Shown here: piece after piece, positions 35,065-45,049 of the stretch
How the letters are laid out: each line of letters starts with the position of its first letter
Numbering within the stretch: position 1 is the stretch's first letter
NCBI RefSeq assembly: GCF_030704535.1
Contig: NC_081807.1
Location: 3,451,001 to 3,515,000 of the forward strand
DNA: 64,000 nt
Direction of reading: 5' to 3'
Source: Vitis vinifera
Lineage: Eukaryota; Streptophyta; Magnoliopsida; Vitales; Vitaceae
Translations under genes and position numbers: made by a program
Notes under the pieces: model-generated
What the model was told of the DNA's origin: nothing
Database searches by the model: none
What the model saw: the letters and a program-made list of their open reading frames with translations, nothing else

Positions 35065-36945
35065 AAACATTTTTTATAATAACATGTTTTAATATTTCAT
35101 TTATAAATTGTTGATTATTGCATGAAGTTGATATATTTTATTTATTGATTGATGCCTATTAGGATTAGGGTGAGGTGTGTTCTTTGTGGGGATATTCTCA
35201 CTCAATTTAGGTCCCTTGATTGTACATGGTAGGTGGCTTAGGGTTACTCAACTTGGTTTTTTCATTGCTTTTGGATCCTTATATGGTTGTTTGATAGTAA
35301 TAATTATAGATGTTAAATCGTATGTCATCCTACACTTTCTTACAGTTGTTGTGGTTGGTATCATGTGTGTTTTATTGTTTGAAAAAAAAAAAAGAAATTT
35401 ACTTTTTCAAAAAAAGATCAACTCTTAAATCTTTCTTGAAAAAAACCATCTTAGGTCATTAGAATTCAAAAATCTCTTTCTTAAAAGGAAAAGGAAATGC
35501 AACCAATTTCAATTTGTATGCATCTTTTCATTATTTTTAAAAAATGAATTTCAATTTTTTCACATGAATCCAAATTCATAGTTCCAAATAAATATGGAAG
35601 ATCCTTGGTTTTGATGAATTCATTAATATTCATATGAGGTTTGAGGATACATGAATTTGACCAGTGTACAGTAAATAGGGACTTGGTGAGAGGCCCACAT
35701 ATCTTAAATTCTCGAAGTTTAATGCTACTATTCAATTGAATTTTTTTTTTGACCAAAAAATCATTTTTCAAATGGGAGAACTAAGTTGGTTTTTACAAAG
35801 GTCCTGTTCTCGCCATGTTCTGGACACCTAAACTAAATTTGTAGAAATAAATTATTTCCTATTTCTTTTAATTTTGTTTGATATTTTCCCTTCATCTACA
35901 CTTCTTGAAATTAAGTTTAAACACCTGTTTTATTAAAAACCGATTCCCTAAATGAGAGAAAAAAATCTACCTTTCTGTAGTTAGGGGCTGTTTGGCTCAA
36001 CTTAAAATTCTTCCTTGTGTGATTTAATTATGTTGCTATTTTTCCTATAAAGTAGACATCTTAAATGAGTTGTATGAATTTTGGTAGGATATTATCATCC
36101 TTCTAAATAGGCTAATTAAATTTGTCTTTGTGTGCTATTGAAAATCGTCTTGTTTCTTACCAATGTGTTTGTGAATTAATCTGGTATTAATTGAGATATG
36201 GTTTGGGTAACTGGCCAATTGGATTTTGTTCTAGACTCATAGAGGAAGATATGGAATTTTTTATTTGTTGAAACACCTTGCCTAACTATTTTATTTGGAA
36301 GTATTTTGTACACACCTCTGTTCTGACCTATTATTGAAAATTGAGTAATGTGATTTGAATGTGATTAAATCTAGCATCACATTGTACATGATTAGATTAA
36401 TTTATCAATTGTATTATATTGTAGGCATGTTGAGAGTGATGTGGATTTTTTATTTTGATGTTTTCTCATTTTTAGGTATTTCATTTGGATTTATCTTATA
36501 CGTGTCCCCATTTTGCCTTATTGTTGATTATTTTGCACGTTTTTTATATTTCAACCTTCTTGTAAATATTTGCAAGCTTCTTTGATTTTTAACTCACCTT
36601 GTAGATATATTGTATATGATACATGAATATTCTTTTGTATCATATTTTCCTTTTCGATATTTTATTTGAATTTGTCTTGAGTGTGTATTAATGATTACCT
36701 TTCTTTAAGCTTGATTATTGTCTTTTGCTTCTTCTTTTGTATTCATTATTGCTTGTTGAACTAACCTCATTATCTTATGAAAGCGCTTTATGCAATCAAG
36801 GTGGGATTCTTCCCTTTCCTATCTACTTGCTTACATTGATATGTTTACCTTGCTTATTAAATATTCTTGTGATTACTCCATGTTGCTTTGCATGGTTTCC
36901 ATATTATTATTTCTTTGATTCTAGATTTGGGTGAGGTGCATATTG
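35065..36945. other. Degenerate, probably retroelement-derived DNA left of the LINE
   Basis: AT-rich sequence with short open frames and no recognisable domain. The phrases 'gattagggtgaggtgtgttc' (35163) and 'agatttgggtgaggtgcat' (36923) resemble each other and the wording of degenerate grape-type Gypsy ends. The sequence flanking the LINE on its other side (43.4-43.6 kb) also looks Gypsy-derived. This suggests the LINE inserted into an older element. Confidence 0.35.
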
Positions 36946-37015
36946 TATGTTATGAGACTTGTGATATATTTATGAGCGAGAGAGAGAGAGAGAGCGAGAG
37001 TGTGAGATAGTTAGA

Positions 37016-39451
37016 GTGAGGGTGTCTGAATCCGAGGGAGGAGAGCGAGGGGGTCTGCGATCGAAGGAGAGCGAAGGCGAAGAGCGAGGGCTTCTACGAC
37101 CGAAGGGTACCGATGAAGAAAAGAGAGGATTCCTACGGCTGGATGGGAGCGGGGGAGAAGATCGCGGGCACTCGAGCCGGAGTGAAAGTATAAAGGGAGC
37201 TGATCTCTTGGGGCACCGGGATAAACCTAGGAAGAACAGGTTCAGTGTCGAATCGAAGACCTTTGAGCTCGAGGTGGAAGTAAAAAAGGGCAAATCGCAG
37301 CTGGTGGTGGTGGAGAGGAAACGAGGGACCTCGTCGTGGGTTCGGATGGGAGTAGAGAGCCTAGGGATTTTTCTCGAGGGTTTAGTCCACTGCTGCAAAG
37401 ATATGAATGGTGGGAAATGGAGAAGAAGCTGGAAGGAAAATGGAAGGGTTTACTCTATGTTAAGAGATGAGAACAGAGGCGGGGGGTACATCAGATTAGG
37501 AGTGGTGGATTTGGAGAACAAAAATGCTAGTATTTTTATCCCCAAAGGGAGAGGAGCAGTGGGGGGATGGACCTCAATGATCGAGGCGCTAAGGCGTCTG
37601 AGTATTGTTACGAAAGGGGATGAGGGCAAGAAGACTGAGGAGATGTTGTTGAAGCCTATCACGACAAAGACCTTTGCGGAGGTGATAAAACAGCCGGTGA
37701 GGAAAGATCATGCAGTAATCACAGTGGCGGTTAGAGAGAAGGAGATCAGTAGAAATATGGAAAAACTGGGTCATTGTTTGGTTGGGTCTTGGAACCCTAG
37801 ATCTGGGAGAGGGGACGACCTGAAGGTTTGGGGAACCCTCTTGGCAAAAGAATGGGAACTGAAGGGTAATCTGGGCATTGCAAAGCTGGAGAGGGGCAAG
37901 ATTTTGTTGGAGTTTGAAAGATTGGAAGAAGCAAAGAGAGTTCTAGGTCTCGGAAGCACTACGGTAAGGGGGACTCAGGTCCGACTGGAAAAATGGAGGC
38001 CTGCGACGGGGTGCATGCTGGAAGGGGAAAGAAGGCGGGAGGCATGGATGAGAATCGTGGGCCTCCCGGTCTCTCTTTGGGATCAGACCATTCTGAGAAG
38101 GGTTGGTGAGGAGTGTGGGGGGTTTCTAGCAATCGATCCCCAAACAGAGAGGCTTGAAGAACTTCAGTGGGCGCGGATCCTGGTAAAGACGAAAGGAGAA
38201 GAACTACCCAACGTGGTAGAAGTATGGATTGAAGATCTGTGCTATGTGTTAACCCTTTGGTGGGAGGTCAGGCCGATTTTGAAGGTAAGGTCGGCAGGGT
38301 TGAGAGGGTTGAAGAAAGCTGCAGTGGTCGAGGTTGGGGGTGAGGCTAGTGCACGCGCACAGAGGCGCGTGATGGAGATGGAGGATGTCGCTAGGATCGA
38401 GGCTCTGCAGTAGCTGGTAGATGGGACAAGGGGCCAGTCTAGTGGGTCGGGGAGTCCGGTGGAGGCCCGTTTGGGTGGGCTGAACGAAAGGGGCTCCGAT
38501 GTTGTCCCTAGGAATAATGTGTTGAATTTTAGGCCTCCTGGGCCTGACCCAAATGCTAGCGGGGTTGGGCCATCGCAGGGTGGGTCGTCTGGACTGTTGG
38601 GGGATGGACCACATGATGTTGGGCTCATGCAAAGGGAGGAGGTGGAACGGGCCAAGACATTTTTGCAGCCAGTAGAGTCTGGGCTGGAGTATAAAGAGTT
38701 AGGCCCGTCAAAAGAGGCTTGTATGCTGGGATGGACTGGCCCACGGTTGATGAAAGGGCCAGATGCAGGTATTTCTCCCTTCTGGCTGAAGAGCATGGAG
38801 GAGCTGGAGGATCCAAGCCCTGCGGGGAGTCCAAATACTGATGGTGCCCTTATGGAAGAAGCTCAGAGGTATGGAAATTTATCTAGCCTTGGTGGATTGT
38901 TGGTCCCTGTTGCTTCTGCTTCCTCCCCTATTTTTTCTAGTCGGACCCCTTTGGGGTATTACGACTTTTCTGGTGTTGGTTGGGAGGTTGCCCAGAGAGA
39001 CTCCCAGGGCTGCAGTGGCAACGGTGTAGAGGTTATGGAGCAAGGGGCAGTAGCCAATTGGGAGTTGATGGAGGCCAGCAATGGTAGTAATGGTGAAGGT
39101 GGAGAGGAGCTACGTCTGATCCGTACAGAGACACAGGGAGACAAAGGATGGGAAGAGGTTGAGTGGGAAGATAGTGAATTGGCCAGGTTTAGCAAATTTC
39201 TGGGGTTTTCGACAAAAGGCTTGGAGAAGGATATATTGGAGTTTTTGGTGAAGATCAGAAAAAGGAGGGAAAAAGTCCATAGTAAAATTCTTCTGGACAA
39301 ATCGAAGTTTGAACGGGAGCTGAAAAGATTAGAATGCTCCATTAATTATGAAAGGGGGAAGAAGCTGAGGAATGGGATGCAGCAAGAGGGGATCAAATGT
39401 TGGTTATCCAATGAAGTTAAGACTGTTAAGTTGGAACGTGCGGGGAGCTAA
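37016..39451 (+). pseudogene. LINE ORF1 (DUF4283 nucleic-acid-binding protein) split by one in-frame amber codon
   Basis: This is the RNA-binding, nucleoprotein-type ORF of plant LINEs. The frame starting at the first Met, 37016, runs 465 codons to a TAG at 38411-38413. The same frame then stays open to 39451, so a single nonsense codon divides an otherwise continuous 811-codon frame. The N-terminal 60 residues are low-complexity Glu/Arg/Gly repeats. Residues about 243-425 match the DUF4283-type region ([28 protein letters not shown], then the WVEI-like EVWIEDL). The second half is Gly/Pro/Ser-rich, then charged with a coiled-coil-like stretch near the end. The last 80 bases overlap ORF2. I saw no CCHC knuckle. 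The true start could be further upstream. Confidence 0.75.
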
Positions 39452-42400
39452 TGACAGCTCCAAGAGGAAGGTGATTAAGGCCATGATTAGGAGTCAAAGG
39501 GTGGATTTGTTTTGCCTCCAGGAGACAAAAATCCAACCTATGGCTGAGGGAGTGGTTAGGAGTCTAGGCACTGGGAGGTTCCTGGAATGGGGTGCTCTGG
39601 ATGCTCATGGCTCTGCGGGTGGTGTGCTGATTTGTTGGGATAAAAGAACCTTGGAAATGATTGAGATGGAAGTGGGTCAGTTCTCTATCTCCTGTAGGCT
39701 AAGGAATGTGGAGGATGGGTTTGTCTGGACCTTCACAGGTGTTTATGGGCCGTTCTCTAGGGTGGACAGGGAGGCTTTTTGGGAAGAGTTAGGGGCAATT
39801 AGAGGCATATGGAGTGACCCGTGGTGTATTGGGGGCGATTTTAATGTCGTCCTGTCTCAAAGAGAAAGGAGCAGTCAGGGAAGGATAAGTGGTGCAATGA
39901 GAAGATTCGCCCAGGTAGTTGACGATCTAGAGCTTCTAGATCTTCCGCTGCAAGGTGGTGTGTTCTCATGGAGTGGGGGTAGAAATAACCAAGCATGGGC
40001 AAGATTGGATAGATTCCTTGTGACCCAGTGCTGGCCGGACAATTTTTGTGGGATTGTTCAATGTAGGTTGCCGAGGCCCACATCTGATCATTTCCCTATT
40101 ATGCTGAAGGGTGGAGGGTTAAGACGAGGCCCATCTCCGTTTAGGTTTGAAAATATGTGGCTGAAAGTTGATGGCTTTAAGGACCTCCTTCGGGAATGGT
40201 GGCAGGGGACTGTGGTGAGGGGGAAGGCCAGCTTTAGATTGGCCTCTAAGCTGAAGGTGATGAAACAGAAAATCAAAGAGTGGAATAGGGAGGTGTTTGG
40301 CAGACTTGAAGTTAACAAGAATTTGGCCCTCCAGCAGGTTGAGTTCTGGGATAGGGTGGAGAGTGAAAGGAGCCTGTCAGAGAACGAAACGGAAATGAAA
40401 AAGGAAGCTAAGGAAACTTTCAAGAAGTGGGTTCTTCTGGAAGAAACCCATTGGAGACAAGTGTCAAGGGAGTTGTGGTTGAAGGAAGGAGACAAAAATA
40501 CAGGTTTCTTCCATCGCATGGCCAATGCCCATCGTAGAAATAATTCATTGGACAGAATCAAAATCAATGGGGTGTGGAGGGCTGAGGAGCAGGAGGTAAG
40601 GGAGGGGATTGTGCAAAATTTCCAGCAACTTCTCACTGAAGAGCCAAGTTGGAGAGCGGATATTGAGGGGCTGCACCTCCCTCGCCTAAATTCTTGTGAG
40701 GCTGAAGGTTTGGAGGTGCCCTTCACTATGGAAGAGATCCATTCTGCTTTGATGGACATGAATGGGGACAAAGCTCCTGGACCAGACGGGTTTACAGGGG
40801 CTTTTTGGCAAAACTGTTGGGAATTTGTGAAGGAGGAGATCATGGATTTGTTCAAGGAGTTCTATGTGCAAAAATCCTTTGAAAAGAGTCTCAACACCAC
40901 TTTCTTGGTTCTTATCCCTAAGAAAGGGGGAGCAGAGGATCTTGGGGAGTTCCGGCCTATTAGTTTGTTAGGGGGTTTGTACAAGCTTGTGGCGAAGGTG
41001 TTGGCAAATAGATTGAAGAAGGTCCTTGGAAAGGTGGTTTCAATGGACCAGAACGCCTTTGTGAGGGGGAGACAGATCTTGGATGCCGCCCTTATTGCTA
41101 ATGAGGTGGTTGACTTCTGGTACAAGCGTAAGGAGAAGGGGTTGATATGCAAATTGGACATCGAAAAAGCATATGACAGCATCAACTGGAAGTTCCTTAT
41201 GAAGGTCTTACAAAAGATGGGATTTGGGACTCGGTGGATGGAGTGGATTTGGTGGTGCATTTCAACTGCTAAATTTTCTATTTTGGTAAATGGGGTACCG
41301 ACAGGTTTTTTCCCAAGTTCCAAGGGGCTGCGTCAGGGGGACCCTCTATCTCCCTATCTTTTTGTCATGGGTATGGAAGTGTTAAGTGCTCTCATAAGAA
41401 GGGCTGTTGGGGGAGGGTTCGTCTCAGGGTGCAGCCTTAAGGGGAGAGGAGGGCTGGTGATGGAGGTTTCTCATCTACTATTTGCAGACGACACAATTAT
41501 TTTTTGTGAAGCTAAGAAAGAGTATCTAACCTCTTTATGCTGGTTTTTGGCTTGGTTTGAGGCGGCGTCTGGTCTAAGAATAAACCTAGCTAAAAGCGAG
41601 CTAATCCCTATTGGGGAGGTTGAAGATATTGAGGAAATGGCAGTGGAGCTTGGGTGCAAAGTGGGAGCTCTTCCCTCAGTTTATCTGGGGCTGCCCCTTG
41701 GAGCCCATCACAAGGCCATATCTATGTGGGATGGGGTGGAAGAAAGAATGAGGAGAAGATTAGCCCTTTGGAAAAGACAATACATTTCTAAGGGTGGGAG
41801 AATAACCCTCATCAAGAGCACCTTGGCCAGCATTCCAATTTATCAATTGTCCCTCTTTCGGATGCCAAAGTCAGTAGCGAAAAGGCTTGAAAAGTTACAA
41901 AGAGATTTTCTTTGGGGAGGGGGGAGGATGGAAAGGAAAGTTCACCTTATCAAATGGGAGGTGGTGTGCACTCACAAAGTGAATGGTGGGCTTGGAATAC
42001 GGAAGATTGATCTCCTTAACAAAGCCTTATTGAGCAAGTGGATTTGGAGATTTGCCTTTGAAGAGGATATTCTTTGGAAGAAAGTGATTGGGGTGAAATA
42101 TGGTCAAGAAGGCCTTGGTTGGCGGACAAATGAAGCCCGCGGAGCCTTTGGGGTTGGGGTTTGGAAGGAGATCTTGAAGGAGGCAAATTGGTGTTGGGAT
42201 AACATTAGGTTTAAGGTGGGGAAGGGGACGAGAGTAAACTTTTGGACTGATCACTGGTGTGGTGATGAGGCGCTGTCCAGAAGTTTCCCTCAATTATTTG
42301 CTTTGGCGGTGCACAAAAATGAAACTATCAGTGAGGTTTGGGACTCTAGCCTTGGTCAAGGAGGTTGGAACCTCAGATTTACTAGGGATTCAAATGATTG

Positions 42401-43058
42401 GGAGCTGGATTTAATAGAAGCTATGTTTAACATGCTGAGGGATTTCAAGATCTCTCAAGAGGAGGACTCGGTGGTTTGGAGAGGCGGAGGTCAAGGTACT
42501 TTTGGAGTCAGAAGTGCTTACAATCTGCTGGCTGCTCCTAACTCCATTGATTTCCCGGTTAGATGCATTTGGGTGGACAAGGTCCCTACTAAAGCTGCTT
42601 TTTTTGCTTGGGAAGCTACATGGGGGAAGATCCTTACGTTGGATAGGCTCCAAAGAAGAGGGTGGCAGCTTCCTAATTGCTGTTTTTTGTGTGGTTGTGA
42701 AGAGGAAAATGTAAATCACATTCTTTTACACTGTACAGTGGCTAGGGTTCTCTGGGATATCATCCTTGCCTTGTTTGGGGTTCATTGGGTGTTCCCAGAG
42801 ACGGTCATAGAGGTGTTACTTAGTTGGAGGGGCTCCTTTGTGGGGAAAAAGAGGAAAAAAATCTGGAATTCCATACCGGTGTGTATTTTTTGGACGGTGT
42901 GGAAGGAGAGAAATAGATTAGCCTTTCGAGGGGGTTCTTTAGACATACAGAAACTCAAAAATTACTTTGTTTGTAACTTGTGGAGTTGGGCTAGAGTGTA
43001 CATGGGAGAGGAGTCCTCTTCGCTTTTACTTTTTTTGGAGTGGCTAGCGGCTACCTAA
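39372..43058 (+). CDS. LINE ORF2: endonuclease, reverse transcriptase and zf-RVT domain
   Basis: This polyprotein carries out target-primed reverse transcription. It is 1,228 codons without a stop. The real start is probably Met15, just before LRLLSWNVRGAND. An apurinic-type endonuclease spans residues about 15-240 with its Asn (SWNVRG), Glu (QETK), Asp-Asn (GGDFNV, about 154) and SDHFP motifs. The reverse transcriptase spans about 460-740, with KAPGPDGF near 466, FRPISLLG, CKLDIEKAYDSINW, GLRQGDPLSPYLF and the catalytic FADD at about 703-706. A zf-RVT domain lies near residues 1040-1190, with CFLCGC and HILLHC. All key catalytic residues I checked are present, so the enzyme could be active. 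The frame overlaps ORF1 by 80 bases. Confidence 0.95.
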   Translation: MGCSKRGSNVGYPMKLRLLSWNVRGANDSSKRKVIKAMIRSQRVDLFCLQETKIQPMAEGVVRSLGTGRFLEWGALDAHGSAGGVLICWDKRTLEMIEMEVGQFSISCRLRNVEDGFVWTFTGVYGPFSRVDREAFWEELGAIRGIWSDPWCIGGDFNVVLSQRERSSQGRISGAMRRFAQVVDDLELLDLPLQGGVFSWSGGRNNQAWARLDRFLVTQCWPDNFCGIVQCRLPRPTSDHFPIMLKGGGLRRGPSPFRFENMWLKVDGFKDLLREWWQGTVVRGKASFRLASKLKVMKQKIKEWNREVFGRLEVNKNLALQQVEFWDRVESERSLSENETEMKKEAKETFKKWVLLEETHWRQVSRELWLKEGDKNTGFFHRMANAHRRNNSLDRIKINGVWRAEEQEVREGIVQNFQQLLTEEPSWRADIEGLHLPRLNSCEAEGLEVPFTMEEIHSALMDMNGDKAPGPDGFTGAFWQNCWEFVKEEIMDLFKEFYVQKSFEKSLNTTFLVLIPKKGGAEDLGEFRPISLLGGLYKLVAKVLANRLKKVLGKVVSMDQNAFVRGRQILDAALIANEVVDFWYKRKEKGLICKLDIEKAYDSINWKFLMKVLQKMGFGTRWMEWIWWCISTAKFSILVNGVPTGFFPSSKGLRQGDPLSPYLFVMGMEVLSALIRRAVGGGFVSGCSLKGRGGLVMEVSHLLFADDTIIFCEAKKEYLTSLCWFLAWFEAASGLRINLAKSELIPIGEVEDIEEMAVELGCKVGALPSVYLGLPLGAHHKAISMWDGVEERMRRRLALWKRQYISKGGRITLIKSTLASIPIYQLSLFRMPKSVAKRLEKLQRDFLWGGGRMERKVHLIKWEVVCTHKVNGGLGIRKIDLLNKALLSKWIWRFAFEEDILWKKVIGVKYGQEGLGWRTNEARGAFGVGVWKEILKEANWCWDNIRFKVGKGTRVNFWTDHWCGDEALSRSFPQLFALAVHKNETISEVWDSSLGQGGWNLRFTRDSNDWELDLIEAMFNMLRDFKISQEEDSVVWRGGGQGTFGVRSAYNLLAAPNSIDFPVRCIWVDKVPTKAAFFAWEATWGKILTLDRLQRRGWQLPNCCFLCGCEEENVNHILLHCTVARVLWDIILALFGVHWVFPETVIEVLLSWRGSFVGKKRKKIWNSIPVCIFWTVWKERNRLAFRGGSLDIQKLKNYFVCNLWSWARVYMGEESSSLLLFLEWLAAT

Positions 43059-43359
43059 GGGCCGTGTGAGGCTGCTTGTCTTTCTTGCGTTTTGGGGTGG
43101 GGCTGAGGTTGTATACATCCTGTATGCTTTTGGCTTATTTTGCCCTTTAATATAAAGTTGCGCTTATTTATCAAAAAAAAAAAAATGTTATGAAGGTACA
43201 CTCTTTACTTTCCTCGATTATTGATTCTTTGAGTGCACATGGCTTGCTTGAGTGTTCTTTGAATAAGCTTACATTATTGTTTTGTTATGTATTCCTTGTC
43301 CTTTTTTATTCATTGGTTTCCATTAATTTACTAATCAATTGTCATAGTTACTTCAACTT

Positions 43360-43665
43360 AATTAGTAGAGACCTTTATTTAGGACTTAGAGTGGGGTGTT
43401 ATCTTATGATACCTTCCCGATAGGTAACCCAACTCTTGAACGTAGACTCAAATTTTCAAAGACATACTTTTTGGAAAATAGAAGTCATTTATAAGGATTT
43501 TATTTCTTATTTTCTTTTTCCTTTTAAAAAATAAATAAAAATAAATAGCGACTCCAATTTTTACAAAAATTAATTTTTCATTTAAAAACGAGTTTTGTCA
43601 TCCAGTGAGGACACACATGAAAAAAGCAGGTCCACATGGGATATTCCATTTTTTTTGCAAGGCTT
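43360..43665 (+). mobile_element. Degenerate Gypsy-type LTR and primer-binding-region fragment
   Basis: The phrase 'gataccttcccgataggtaa', then an A/T-rich filler and 'aaatagcgactccaattttta', follow the order seen at the LTR end and leader of plant TAT/Ogre-like Gypsy elements, where TGGCGACTCC commonly follows the LTR. Here the motif is degenerate. No coding domain remains nearby. Assignment is by remembered wording and is tentative. Confidence 0.4.
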
Positions 43666-43669
43666 AACT

Positions 43670-44750
43670 CCTTTGAAACGAAATTGCTACAAAATGAATT
43701 GGAGTTGATGAATGCCATTGGTATCAACCACAAAAATGATTATAGAATCCCTATTACTTTAACCACGTGCACACACACATATTTATTCATTTATATCTTC
43801 TAATTATCTCACTCTCTTTTTAAATGTCAATTCATACTTCATTCAATGGGTTTTGAAATGGTCCCATGTTTTGTTAGAAATGGGAAATTTGTCAATGATG
43901 GAATTCTTAGATAGCCTTAACCATGGGTAGTTTGGATTTTCTAAAGCTATTTTTTTGCAGATGCTTTTCTGTATTTTTTGTTTTGTTGCTTTGTGTATAC
44001 TTCTTGTATACATAAAGTGCACCCATTTTCTTGGTGCTCTTTATTAATAGATGCTCTGTTTGCTTCCTTTTATGCTTTTCCCAGTAGGACAGCCATGGAC
44101 CACAGATGGTATCCTGTCATGGCTTTTCACCTCTGTAAGTATCTGATGCCTTATTTAGAAGATAGGAAGAATGAAAACCTTATGTATAATTTTTTTTAAT
44201 GAGAAACAACAGTCATATCATAAAATGCAAAGGAGGTAACAGAAAGGATGAGATGTCCTTCAAGCATGTACAATATCTGACCAACACCTTTTCCTTCCTT
44301 TTTATAAATATATATATATGTGGTTCCTCTTCCTCCTATTTTACTTCAACCTCACTTCAAATGCTATAAAGATAATAATTTGCCAGTTTCAAGGGTTATG
44401 TAAAGCTAACAAGAATCATATTTCATTTTCATATTATGCCCTGATGTCCATATATTCTATGAATTTTCTTTTCTGGTAATTGCAATTTAGTTATACTCTC
44501 AAATTTAAATGCTATGGTTGTTTGGTTGGTCTCTTTGGCTCTGTATACCCTACAAACTAGCTAATGGCCCTCTTTAAATTGATTAGCCATCAACTTCATT
44601 TACATTTCATCTCAGTGCTGACATGGAGTTATTATGGCTGTCACTTGCAATTTCACAAGTTAGTTGCATTGTTTAATTCTTTTTCATGTACTGTGCATTT
44701 TAGTGACTTTATGTGCTTCATCCTTCATGGGATACAAATATTTTGAAATG
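43670..44750. other. Intronic sequence of the decayed phosphatase gene, with a possible LINE tail
   Basis: No coding exon until the AG acceptor at 44754-44755. The words 'gtgtatacttcttgtatacat' with 'tgctctttattaatagatg' (about 43994-44052) resemble a LINE 3' end without a clear tail. The catalytic phosphatase exon expected upstream of 44756 is not visible here. Confidence 0.4.
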
Positions 44751-45049
44751 GATAGATGTGTCTAAAGGCAGCCTGTTCATGTTGGAATCTATGCCCATGT
44801 TGACGAAATTGATGCCATTTGTTTGTATTTTCCTGAAAGAAACAAGCAAAATGTTTGAGATGTATGTATACACAATGGGTGAACAGTTTTATGCCTTGGA
44901 AATGGTCAAGGTCCTTGATCCTAGAACCGTATATTTCAGTTCTAGTGTCATTTCACAAGCTGATTCTACCCAAAGACATCAAAAGGGTCTTGATGTGGTG
45001 CTGGGACCAAAAAGCGCAGTTCTAATTCTTGACGATACAGAAAGGGTTA

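Larger units (their letters stand above)
36956..43184 (+). mobile_element. Nearly intact L1-type LINE retrotransposon
   Basis: An element of about 6.2 kb with a GA-rich 5' region (GA run at about 36974-36995), ORF1, an overlapping ORF2, a 3' UTR with 'gtatacatcctgtatgc', and a poly-A tail ending at about 43185. A candidate target-site duplication 'atgttatga' occurs at 36947-36955 and again at 43185-43193, directly after the tail. Codon and base composition (G-rich plus strand) differ sharply from the AT-rich flanks. The intact 1,228-codon ORF2 and near-clean poly-A tail suggest a fairly recent insertion. It sits in the same orientation as the decayed phosphatase gene. Confidence 0.9.

Noticed and set aside
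35177..35428. 83-codon hydrophobic frame
   Set aside because: Low-complexity, T-rich translation within retroelement-derived sequence. No family resemblance.
38242..38796. 184-codon minus-strand frame, Pro/Ser-rich
   Set aside because: Shadow of the LINE ORF1 GC-rich region. It shows no motif or start context and is explained by G-rich plus-strand codons.
40088..40855. 255-codon open frame on the minus strand
   Set aside because: It is the reverse shadow of the LINE ORF2 and has no domain of its own; the plus-strand frame carries the catalytic motifs.
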